Shown here in pieces: positions 1 through 6,483 of a stretch of 13,044 nucleotides of DNA (its first letter is position 1; every line of letters begins with the position of its first letter). The stretch is from positions 1-13,044 of the forward strand of contig JBKEHQ010000035.1 in assembly GCA_046710875.1 (NCBI GenBank). The letters are read 5' to 3'. The notes below the pieces were generated by a model, which saw only the letters and a program-made list of their open reading frames with translations, searched no databases and was not told where the DNA came from. The position numbers were made by a program, and so were the translations under genes. The stretch is from MGIIb-O3 sp046710875 (GTDB lineage: Archaea; Thermoplasmatota; Poseidoniia; Poseidoniales; Thalassarchaeaceae).

Positions 1-2483
1 CTGATAATATCTTGTGGAGAAGGTTCTCCTTCTGGATCTAAGCCATGAACAGTTATTATTTCTATATCATATCTATTAGAGATGTAATAGTATGCATTGT
101 GATTTGCTACAATTGTTTTCTCATGACCCCCTGCAAAGCAAGTTCCACTTACTCCAAATGCGTCCTCATAGTCATCATCCAAAGTTTGTAATTGAGCTTT
201 GTAAGAGTTGGCATTTGCAGTAAAGTTACTAGCGCCGTCAGGGAAAGTCAAGATTAACTTCTCTAGAACAATATTGAGTTGTGCCCCAAATGCTAATGGG
301 TCGAGCCAGCTGTGTGGATCATATGAGATATCCTCGACATCTTCGGCGATAATTGTATTATTGCTTTCATCATCATGGTCATCATCCTCCTCATCACCTT
401 CCATCCAAACGTGACCTGCATTTTCACAATCAGCCTCATTTAAGTCATAGTTTTCATGAGTTGTTGTGTCATGGCATAGTCCCTCATCATGGTCATCATG
501 GTCATCATGGTCATCTTCACCCATTAAGATATGAAATTCTACATCTATCGGAAGTGCGAAGCCGTAATCGCCTTCTTGATCGATATGGATTGCGACATAT
601 CCGACATGCCCATCATGCTCATTATGATCTCCACCTATTTCTTCAATGAAATGACCTAATTCCAATAGATCCAGTAATAGATCACCATTCTCATCTGATG
701 CATTGAATAAATCCATCAGGGAATCTTCATCATTGTGATCATCATGATCATCATGGTCATCAGTTTCATTATGCTCATCATGATCATCATCAGTCCAGAT
801 GGTCCAGAATTCATCCCATGAAAGATGATTATCATTGTTAGAGTCAAACAAATCTATAATTTCTTGAGGAGTGATCTCATCAAAATCAACGTCACAACCA
901 CTATGATCATGTGGATCTTCTGGCGTTCCTTCATCGCAATGGTCATGTGGAAGAATGTCTATATGATGATCATCTTCATGACCTCCAATGATTAAAATTC
1001 CACTATTAGTAAGAGTATCATATTGATAGAACATAGTAAAGTTTTCAGAGTCGCCATTAGATATTGAAAATGCTTGCCTATCGGATTCTACAATGATGCC
1101 AAGATATTCCGTACAAATACTTGTATTGGAGTCATATTCTCCCATGCATTCCATTGCATGTTCTTCATAGAAAGTATCCCAAAGTCCTGTTGAATTGGAT
1201 TCTATGGTTCCATAAACACACATTGTTGTATTATTATTATCCATCCAACAATCCTCATACATTAGTATTTGAGGCATCGTAAGTGAGTTGTTTTCAAATG
1301 TATAATTAATATTTTCAGATGAAGTTCCACATAAAGTTGAATCAAGATTTGTTTCATTGAATATATCTGAAAAATTAGTTGCCATATCTATTGCAGAGTT
1401 ATTAACAAAATTTAAACAATCAAAAGTCCCATGAAAATCATGGTCATCATGGTCATCATGGTCATCGTGGTCATCGTGGTCATCATGGTCATCGTCACCT
1501 TCCATCCAAACGTGACCTGCATTTTCACAATCAGCCTCATTTAAGTCATAGTTTTCATGAGTTGTTGTGTCATGGCATAGTCCCTCATCATGGTCATCAT
1601 GGTCATCGTGGCCTTCGTGATCGTGATCAGCGTGCCCTCCGCCCATCTTCAGAGCGATCATATCGAAAGCACTCTCTTCTTCTGCCTCGAATTCTAGAAT
1701 GTATACTCCTTCTTCAAGATGGAAAATTGAAATCACAGTATTAGCAGGACAATTTACTGGATTCTCAATTATTTTCTCTGGCGTGCCGTGATTATGCCCC
1801 TCGTGGCCATCATGGTCGTCATGGTCGTCATGATCATCATGCTCTTCAGTTCCATTATGTTCATTATGATCTTCATGATCGTCATCCATTTCAGGGAAAG
1901 AAAGGGTGTGTACATTGTGCTCAGCATGAATTTCAGGAAGAATGCTGTCGTCCATCGTAAGTGTAGTAGCCTCGTATGGTCCTTCAGACATATGTTCACA
2001 TATCTCGGATATCAACATTGATTCGTAATCTAGAGTAGTTTGACCAGAAGGCATAGCATGTGTCATGTAAGAAGGCGGTGCATTAGTTCCGAGAGATGAT
2101 AGTGTAGATTCTACCCAAGGTTCAAGACCTAAGCCATGATAAAAGAAGATATCACTTTCTTGCAGACGAATTAAATCGGCTACTGAAGGTTCATAATCAT
2201 GGACAGGGATATTATTTTGACTCATGTATTCAATTGTGACATGCTCGCCTGCAACTGCAGAAACCAACTCTCCGACGTGGTATGTTGACACCATTACATT
2301 ACCAAATGGTTGAATTTGAACGATCTCATTATCTGATGTAGTATTATTACTATTATCCGTATTATCATCACCTGGAAACGTCACAGGTTCGGGCGTATTT
2401 TCTTCAGCATCAAGGCACCCTGCCAAACTTGATAAAATCATAATCAAACTCACTAACAGTGCTTTACTCCATTGTCTTTCCAT
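1..2483 (-). CDS. ZnuA-like metal-binding lipoprotein with giant His/Asp-rich, EF-hand-containing insertion (partial, C-terminus beyond window)
   Basis: Predicted substrate-binding lipoprotein of a zinc-type (cluster 9, ZnuA/TroA-like) ABC importer, held on the outer face of the cytoplasmic membrane. Reading leftward from ATG 2483, the frame stays open for 827 codons to the window edge. A signal peptide ends in lipobox SLAGC (Cys23). ZnuA-type pieces are VHDYEPSVADL (His95), DPHSWLDP (about His724), ANHNAY (about His795) and GLDPEGEPSP; roughly the last 80-100 residues, with the final ligand Asp, should lie outside. Between His95 and His724 sits an insertion of about 500 residues: DDHDDH-type tracts, two perfect copies of a Cys segment (293-330, 660-697), a Cys-bearing middle part (355-530) and two EF-hand loops (547-558, 597-608). 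In ordinary ZnuA this loop is only tens of residues. It is divergent from a NikR-like regulator. The family is clear; the metal (Zn, Ni or Mn) is inferred. Confidence 0.88.
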   Translation of the reverse strand, partial: MERQWSKALLVSLIMILSSLAGCLDAEENTPEPVTFPGDDNTDNSNNTTSDNEIVQIQPFGNVMVSTYHVGELVSAVAGEHVTIEYMSQNNIPVHDYEPSVADLIRLQESDIFFYHGLGLEPWVESTLSSLGTNAPPSYMTHAMPSGQTTLDYESMLISEICEHMSEGPYEATTLTMDDSILPEIHAEHNVHTLSFPEMDDDHEDHNEHNGTEEHDDHDDHDDHDGHEGHNHGTPEKIIENPVNCPANTVISIFHLEEGVYILEFEAEEESAFDMIALKMGGGHADHDHEGHDDHDDHDEGLCHDTTTHENYDLNEADCENAGHVWMEGDDDHDDHDDHDDHDDHDDHDFHGTFDCLNFVNNSAIDMATNFSDIFNETNLDSTLCGTSSENINYTFENNSLTMPQILMYEDCWMDNNNTTMCVYGTIESNSTGLWDTFYEEHAMECMGEYDSNTSICTEYLGIIVESDRQAFSISNGDSENFTMFYQYDTLTNSGILIIGGHEDDHHIDILPHDHCDEGTPEDPHDHSGCDVDFDEITPQEIIDLFDSNNDNHLSWDEFWTIWTDDDHDEHNETDDHDDHDDHNDEDSLMDLFNASDENGDLLLDLLELGHFIEEIGGDHNEHDGHVGYVAIHIDQEGDYGFALPIDVEFHILMGEDDHDDHDDHDEGLCHDTTTHENYDLNEADCENAGHVWMEGDEEDDDHDDESNNTIIAEDVEDISYDPHSWLDPLAFGAQLNIVLEKLILTFPDGASNFTANANSYKAQLQTLDDDYEDAFGVSGTCFAGGHEKTIVANHNAYYYISNRYDIEIITVHGLDPEGEPSPQDII
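394..506. repeat. 113-bp perfect direct repeat, copy 1 (partner 1495-1607)
   Basis: Every base of this stretch matches 1495-1607 at an offset of 1101 bp (367 codons), so the reading frame is kept. It encodes residues 660-697 of the ZnuA-like protein, including EGLCHDTTTHENYDLNEAD followed by CENAGHVWMEGD. Weaker similarity continues outward: each copy is preceded by a segment of the form EEGVY/QEGDY and an Asp/His tract, so the original duplicated unit was longer. Confidence 0.95.
1495..1607. repeat. 113-bp perfect direct repeat, copy 2 (partner 394-506)
   Basis: Second copy of the repeat at 394-506, encoding residues 293-330 of the same protein. The flanking DNA is Asp/His-codon repeat (CATGATGAC units on the coding strand) and diverges from the other copy right outside the 113 bp. 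This suggests recent gene conversion or strong constraint on this segment. Confidence 0.95.
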
Positions 2484-2498
2484 GGCCGTCGCCTTACT

Positions 2499-2550
2499 AT
2501 TAACTATTTAATAAATGTTATTAATTAATCATATGGAAATTATTATTAAC
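2499..2550. promoter_or_regulatory. Divergent promoter region with imperfect dyad, candidate operator of the NikR-like regulator
   Basis: The 88-bp space between the two divergent starts contains GTTATTAAT (2517-2525) and ATTATTAAC (2542-2550), an inverted repeat matching at 8 of 9 positions and separated by 16 bp. A further ATTAAC lies at 2499-2504. A TATA-like ATTTATTAAATA (minus strand, 2505-2516) sits 22-33 bases before the ZnuA-like start, next to the left arm. The right arm lies where a TATA box for the regulator (start 2572) would be expected. Control of both genes by the regulator is inference; in AT-rich DNA short dyads also arise by chance. Confidence 0.4.
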
Positions 2551-2571
2551 TCGGCGCTTTGACATTAAAAT

Positions 2572-2997
2572 ATGAGTCAAATTATATCATTTAGTACTGA
2601 TAAAAGATTCGCCAATGATCTAGATAACATAATAGTAAAATCTGGATATCAAAATCGAAGTCGGTTTCTTAGAGATGCGGCATTATTTTTTGCCGATATG
2701 CAACAACGAGGAGAATTAATAAATATGAAAGATGAAGAAATCCTTGAAGGGCATTTAATTGTCTATTATCAACATGGAATTGAACATAAATTATTAGAAA
2801 TTAGACATTCTCAACAATTATCAGTAACATCATATAATCACAGTTGCCTCAAACATAGTCATTCTTGTGTCGATATTATTCAAGCAATTGGAAGAGCTTT
2901 AGATTATCGATTGATAATTGAAAAGTTACAAAATACTCCTAATGTAGATAAGGTTCATTTCATTAGTGCACCTATGAGAGAAGAAGGTTGTTGTTAA
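2572..2997 (+). CDS. NikR-like ribbon-helix-helix metal-responsive regulator
   Basis: Predicted cytoplasmic metal-sensing transcription factor of 141 residues, the usual NikR length. Residues 1-45 (ISFSTDKRFANDLDNII, then SGYQNRSRFLRDA) fit a CopG/MetJ-type ribbon-helix-helix DNA-binding domain; residues 55-141 resemble the ACT-like NikR metal domain (ILEGHLIVYYQH, RHSQQLSVTSYNH). His79 falls at the place of E. coli NikR His76. The rest of the nickel site (HxH then Cys in NikR) is replaced by a His/Cys cluster: His90, Cys92, His95, His97, Cys99. The chain ends in Cys140-Cys141. It is divergent from the ZnuA-like gene with a shared dyad between them, so it most likely controls that gene and perhaps itself. 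The changed ligands and the neighbour suggest sensing of zinc or another metal rather than nickel; that is inference. Confidence 0.8.
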   Translation: MSQIISFSTDKRFANDLDNIIVKSGYQNRSRFLRDAALFFADMQQRGELINMKDEEILEGHLIVYYQHGIEHKLLEIRHSQQLSVTSYNHSCLKHSHSCVDIIQAIGRALDYRLIIEKLQNTPNVDKVHFISAPMREEGCC

Positions 2998-3304
2998 GGT
3001 CGAAGTTCTTAACCTGCGAGAAAATCTTGCTAGTGTTACTCGCCGAGAGGAGTATGGGTCCAAAAGGGTGGATATGAGGTCTGCGAACCTTTTGGAAGCC
3101 AGTTAGTTGGGAAGTTTTTGAGAGTATATGATTGAGCAAAGGGTAGCGTAGTTGATGGATAGCACTACAACGGTTACATTGTTACATATCCGTCAATATG
3201 GGTTCATACCTTAGACCGATTATGATACGATCTATCTACAACGGGTTGTACCTATACCCCTAGTTTACACATGAGTATAGTAGGGGTAGGGAATATGATA
3301 CACT
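2998..3304. other. Gene-free, hairpin-rich intergenic region; possible structured RNA
   Basis: No credible reading frame was found on either strand. The stretch is richer in GC than the regulator gene before it. It holds several inverted repeats: GTTAAG/CTTAAC (2993-2998 with 3008-3013, overlapping the stop codon), GCGAG/CTCGC (3016-3020 with 3039-3043), CCAAAAGG/CCTTTTGG (3060-3067 with 3088-3095) and, near the right end, two competing stems, CTATAC/GTATAG (3252-3257 with 3275-3280) and TACCCCTA/TAGGGGTA (3255-3262 with 3281-3288). I could not match it to tRNA, SRP RNA or RNase P RNA. It may be a small RNA, transcript ends of the two convergent neighbours, or gene remnants. Confidence 0.35.
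3252..3288. repeat. Overlapping alternative hairpins between convergent genes
   Basis: CTATAC (3252-3257) can pair with GTATAG (3275-3280), while TACCCCTA (3255-3262) can pair with TAGGGGTA (3281-3288). The two left arms share three bases, so only one stem can form fully at a time. The site lies 16 bp past the stop of the collagen-like lipoprotein gene, so it may mark its transcript end. No U-rich tract follows in that direction. Confidence 0.5.
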
Positions 3305-4003
3305 TCAGAGATTATTCGCACAAGTCTGTCCATGGTAATACGCAGCCGTTCCATCTGGACAAGTTGCCCAGTCCCAATTAACATCACTCAGGTCGGCGTC
3401 ACTCAGGTCGGCGTCACTCAGGTTGGCACCAGTCAGATTGGCATAATTCAGGACAGCATAACTCAGGTCGGCATTTCTCAGGTCGGCATTTCTCAGGTCA
3501 GAGGCCCACAGGTTGGCACCAAACAGGTTGGCACCATTTAGGTCGGCAAGAGTCAGGTCGGCGCCGGCGCAATATGCATATGGGCGTATTTGACAATTAA
3601 TATCAGATTCTAAATCGTTCATATCATTTTGAATTTGAACGAACATCATATAGTACATTTCAATCACATTATCAACAGCATCTAGCTCTTCTTCCATATC
3701 AGAGATATTACCCATTAAGATCGAAATGGTTGCATCTTTGGATGCCAGTTCTGCTTCTAATTCAGCAATACGTGATTCGTTAACATCCATCCCATCATTT
3801 CCATTAGCGCCATCATTTCCATTAGCGCCATCATTTCCATTAGCGCCAGCGGAACCAGTTTCACCTTGGATACCAGGAGGGCCTTGTTCACCGGCTTCTC
3901 CTTCTGGTCCAGGGATTTCTTGGACTCCATCAGTCCCAGTACATCCAGCAAGAGCGGATGTTAACATTAGCAGTACAATAATCATCGGTTTTAGTTGACT
4001 CAT
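3305..4003 (-). CDS. Modular lipoprotein: collagen-like, coiled coil, pentapeptide repeats, Cys motif
   Basis: Predicted surface lipoprotein of 232 residues, function unknown. In order: signal peptide with lipobox ALAGC (Cys21); collagen-like Gly-X-Y stretch at about 31-72, including three exact GANGND units; heptad-like coiled coil at about 75-135; Cys137 and Cys145; about twelve pentapeptide repeats of the A(D/N)Lxx type at 147-208; and a closing motif TCPDGT...GQTCANNL with Cys215 and Cys228, probably a disulfide. This reads as a trimeric or coiled stalk carrying a small right-handed beta-helix outside the cell. It shares promoter, leader, pentapeptides and Cys motif with the SGNH lipoprotein at 6534-7730, but ends where that protein continues into an enzyme domain. 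The start is set by the signal peptide and by a TATA-like box 25-40 bases upstream. Confidence 0.85.
   Translation of the reverse strand: MSQLKPMIIVLLMLTSALAGCTGTDGVQEIPGPEGEAGEQGPPGIQGETGSAGANGNDGANGNDGANGNDGMDVNESRIAELEAELASKDATISILMGNISDMEEELDAVDNVIEMYYMMFVQIQNDMNDLESDINCQIRPYAYCAGADLTLADLNGANLFGANLWASDLRNADLRNADLSYAVLNYANLTGANLSDADLSDADLSDVNWDWATCPDGTAAYYHGQTCANNL
3793..3846 (-). repeat. Three tandem perfect 18-bp repeats coding GANGND
   Basis: The unit catcatttccattagcgc (plus strand) occurs three times without change at 3793-3810, 3811-3828 and 3829-3846. On the coding strand each copy adds two Gly-X-Y triplets to the collagen-like region. Identity at synonymous positions points to recent slippage or selection on the DNA, so the copy number may vary between strains. 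Confidence 0.95.
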
Positions 4004-4053
4004 ACCTTTTGCTTAGTACCTTAGCATTTAGTTATTTTACTAACCGTGTCAAC
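3929..4053 (-). repeat. 125-bp promoter-plus-signal-peptide duplication, copy A (inverted relative to 6484-6608)
   Basis: Reading leftward from 4053, this stretch aligns without gaps to 6484-6608; by eye about 103 of 125 positions match. It starts at GTTGACA, runs through the shared promoter element and the start codon, and ends in the codons for TGTD just after the lipobox Cys. Confidence 0.9.
4028..4043 (-). promoter_or_regulatory. Promoter element TTAGT-AAAATA-ACTAA of the collagen-like lipoprotein gene
   Basis: On the minus strand this is TTAGTAAAATAACTAA, a perfect 5-bp inverted repeat around AAAATA that also gives a TATA-like box. Its near end is 25 bases from the ATG at 4003. The same 16 bases at exactly the same distance precede the SGNH lipoprotein gene, inside a 20-base identical core (GTTAGTAAAATAACTAAATG). 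Its placement suggests a core promoter with a start site close to the ATG; a regulator binding the dyad is possible. Confidence 0.6.
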
Positions 4054-4173
4054 AAGGGTAGCCCTAATTGACGTATACATCTACTTCGATCCCCTCTGAA
4101 ACGATGGTGTTCTCATTGGCCCCCCTTTGAAACGGCGCATCATTGAACATTAATGCAGTGGTACATAGAGTGA

Positions 4174-4803
4174 ATGAACTGGAAGAAGTTCGCTGGACCC
4201 GTAATTCTCGCTGGCATCGCCATTCTCATTTATGTGGCAGTAAATGTTCTTGCCAATATGAAATATGATGAGGGGGATACGGTTTATCTTGGTGTTGCTC
4301 AGACTTTTTGTTGCATGGGTTTAATCTCGATTTTAATGTGTTTGAGTTCGATCGTTTGGTTTGCATTTGCTTTGGGAACTAAGACTCAAAAGACTGTTTT
4401 CTTGGCTCAAAATCCGGGTGATTTCCAACATACTTCAGTTCCGCTTGCGAGCGATTCGCAGAGTACGGTCGTGCCCTCTACGATTGGTGGAGGTCCTGTG
4501 TCATACGTACGAGAGAAAATCATCATCGAAAAATCTGAAGGTGATACGGCGCAAATGGTTGGTTTCCTCATTATTATTGGTAGCATTGTGATGCTCGCAC
4601 TCATGGTGCTCTTGGGATTCATTTCGATACTCATGTCATTAGGGACGGGATTAGGATTCTCTGGTGGAACATGCAACAATACCTGTGAATCCCTATGGGC
4701 GGGAGCGGTTTTGAGTAAGTGGATATCTCTCTTGCTTTTCCCATGTGGGCTTATCGCTTTGGCGAGACTCTGGTCCTGGTTCAATTCTACCAGGCATGAC
4801 TGA
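4174..4803 (+). CDS. Uncharacterised four-helix membrane protein
   Basis: I do not recognise this 209-residue protein. It shows four likely membrane segments, at about residues 8-28, 42-68, 128-156 and 178-198. The second helix includes FCCMG. A polar stretch of about 55 residues (70-125, with EKIIIEKSEGD) separates helices 2 and 3. A short loop between helices 3 and 4 has GGTCNNTCESLW, with two Cys that may form a disulfide outside the cell. The N-terminus (MNWKK) and C-terminus (WFNSTRHD) are both likely cytoplasmic. It is divergent from the collagen-like lipoprotein (170 bp between) and lies 101 bp before the photolyase gene. It is GC-richer than the photolyase and close in composition to the region just before it. 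Confidence 0.7.
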   Translation: MNWKKFAGPVILAGIAILIYVAVNVLANMKYDEGDTVYLGVAQTFCCMGLISILMCLSSIVWFAFALGTKTQKTVFLAQNPGDFQHTSVPLASDSQSTVVPSTIGGGPVSYVREKIIIEKSEGDTAQMVGFLIIIGSIVMLALMVLLGFISILMSLGTGLGFSGGTCNNTCESLWAGAVLSKWISLLLFPCGLIALARLWSWFNSTRHD

Positions 4804-4904
4804 AAATTCAAATCTATTTCTCTTTATTGATATGACTGTGAATTTATGATTCATATGGGCATTACTTTATGAACCATCAATAAAAAAATTTTATTCGATA
4901 TGAT

Positions 4905-6437
4905 ATGGCTATAGATGTTGTATGGTTCAAACGTGATTTACGGACTCGTGATCATGTACCCCTTCTCAGTGCTATACTTTCAGGAAGGCCAGTATTGTGT
5001 TTATTTATTTTAGAACCCGAGAGATTTAAGCAAGAAGACAATGATCCAATTCATATTAATTGGGAATTAGACTGCGCAGTAGATTTATCAAAAACTCTTC
5101 AAAAATCAGGCTCAGATCTTCACTTTGAAATAGGAGATGCCTTAGATATTCTAGAAAATATAAATAATAAACATCATATTAGGAGAATATTATCTCATGA
5201 AGAAACAGGAAATTCGTGGTCTTATGATAGAGATAAAAAAGTCATTCAATGGTGTAAAGAAAAAATGATTAATTGGATAGAATATCCGAATAATGGGGTA
5301 ATTAGGGGATTAAAGAATAGAGACCAATGGAAGAGGAAAAGAGACTCTAGAATGCGCACTCCTCTTAGTGAAACTCCAATGTTTAGTCAAAGTGTGTTGT
5401 TTGAAGGGCGAATTCCTAGTATGGCCGATCTCAATTTGACTCCAAGGCATCTAGTAAGTAGACCTGAACCTGGAGAAGATGCGGCTTTGAGGAGACTTCG
5501 TTTATTTCTTGATGATGACAGTAAAAAATATAATTGGTCAATATCTAGCCCCACTCTTTCTACAAAACATGGTTCTGTTCTATCCCCCTATCTTACAATA
5601 GGTGCATTATCTATGAGAAGGATAGTTCAGGAAACTAATTCTAAAATTAAATATATTCGGAAAAATAAATCAGCCATTGATTGTCATCTTGAATGGATTC
5701 AGAGCCTAAATTCGTTTAGACAAAGGTTGACTTGGAGGTGTCACTTTATACAGAAACTAGAGATGGAACCAAATCTTGATTTAGTATCTCAGAATCCCGT
5801 AATCGAAGGGATATTGGATAGGAAATTAGATCCAGAAAAATTCATTCGATGGAAAGAAGGAAGAACTGGATGGCCTTTTTTTGATGCTTGCATGAGGCAG
5901 TTGAATGCTACTGGATGGATTAATTTTAGAATGAGAGCAATGATGATGTCTGCTGCTTCATACAATCTTTGGTTACCATGGAGGGATACCGGTATATTTT
6001 TGGCTAAACAATTTTTAGATTATGAGCCAGGAATACATTGGCCTCAAGTCGGCATGCAGTCAGGTACAACTGGGATAAATACAATTAGAGCATATTCTAT
6101 GACAAAACAAGGCAAAGATCACGACCCTAATGGTGAATATATCAGGAAATGGGTACCTGAGTTATCTATGGTGCCTACTGATTTTATTCATAATCCATGG
6201 CAAATGCCAAAGTCATTACAAGAATTAATTATTTGTAGGATCGGTATAAATTATCCAGAACCTATGGTGAATGAGCTTGTAAGTAGAAAGAATGGCATTA
6301 GTAAAAGCTATTCTGCAAGAACCGGAGAAGATGCACGTAGAATAAGTAAGAAGGTCCTAAAGACACATGGAAGCCGAAATAGAAGTAGACGTAATGATGC
6401 TAGCAGGCCTTCGACTATTCAGAAAAAACTATTTTGA
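4905..6437 (+). CDS. Cryptochrome/photolyase-family FAD protein (probable deoxyribodipyrimidine photolyase)
   Basis: Predicted flavoprotein of 510 residues, probably repairing UV-induced pyrimidine dimers with blue light. The N-terminal Rossmann-like antenna domain opens with VVWFKRDLRTRDHVPL (5-20) and includes SHEETGNSWSYDRD (97-110). The helical FAD domain shows GSVLSPYLTIGALS (223-236), RLTWRCHF (274-281), GWPFFDACMRQLNATGWINF (322-341), then a DPNGEYIRKWVPEL stretch (407-420). The flavin region reads DYEPGIHWPQVGMQSG rather than the classical NNGGWQWAASTG, so the Asn beside flavin N5 in class I CPD photolyases is not obvious. This points to another branch of the family, and lesion type or a photoreceptor role cannot be fixed from sequence. 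A basic tail (about 455-510) may bind DNA. An AT-rich TATA-like stretch lies about 10-25 bases before the ATG. Confidence 0.88.
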   Translation: MAIDVVWFKRDLRTRDHVPLLSAILSGRPVLCLFILEPERFKQEDNDPIHINWELDCAVDLSKTLQKSGSDLHFEIGDALDILENINNKHHIRRILSHEETGNSWSYDRDKKVIQWCKEKMINWIEYPNNGVIRGLKNRDQWKRKRDSRMRTPLSETPMFSQSVLFEGRIPSMADLNLTPRHLVSRPEPGEDAALRRLRLFLDDDSKKYNWSISSPTLSTKHGSVLSPYLTIGALSMRRIVQETNSKIKYIRKNKSAIDCHLEWIQSLNSFRQRLTWRCHFIQKLEMEPNLDLVSQNPVIEGILDRKLDPEKFIRWKEGRTGWPFFDACMRQLNATGWINFRMRAMMMSAASYNLWLPWRDTGIFLAKQFLDYEPGIHWPQVGMQSGTTGINTIRAYSMTKQGKDHDPNGEYIRKWVPELSMVPTDFIHNPWQMPKSLQELIICRIGINYPEPMVNELVSRKNGISKSYSARTGEDARRISKKVLKTHGSRNRSRRNDASRPSTIQKKLF

Positions 6438-6483
6438 TCGAGCAAAACTACCTTTTAGGACTTGGCTCAATTTGAGGATCCTA

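Noticed and set aside
353..649. Plus-strand frame coding a His-rich peptide (HHGHHGHHGH), and similar frames at 208-414, 1562-1744 and 1788-2021
   Set aside because: They lie opposite or out of frame with the long ZnuA-like gene; the His runs are the reverse of its GATGACCAT (Asp-Asp-His) repeats.
1441..1494. Short tandem repeats (catcatggt/catcgtggt) that look like a repeat array
   Set aside because: They are in-frame Asp/His codon repeats of a protein with no spacers, so not CRISPR.
3252..3288. Intrinsic terminator of the collagen-like lipoprotein gene
   Set aside because: The hairpin has no following U tract and archaea generally terminate at U-rich stretches rather than hairpins, so it is listed only as a repeat.
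2998..3304. Possible tRNA, SRP RNA or RNase P RNA
   Set aside because: No cloverleaf or GTTCGAATC-type loop, and no recognisable SRP helix 8 or RNase P core motifs; kept only as an unassigned hairpin-rich region.
3332..3541. Plus-strand frame with TQVGVTQVG-type repeats, and 3726-3998 with APSFPLAPSFPL repeats
   Set aside because: Antisense shadows of the pentapeptide and collagen-like repeats; the minus-strand frame has signal peptide, lipobox and promoter.
4407..4811. Minus-strand frame of 134 codons opposite the four-helix membrane protein
   Set aside because: The plus-strand frame is longer and shows four regular hydrophobic helices; the minus one shows no domain or start signal.
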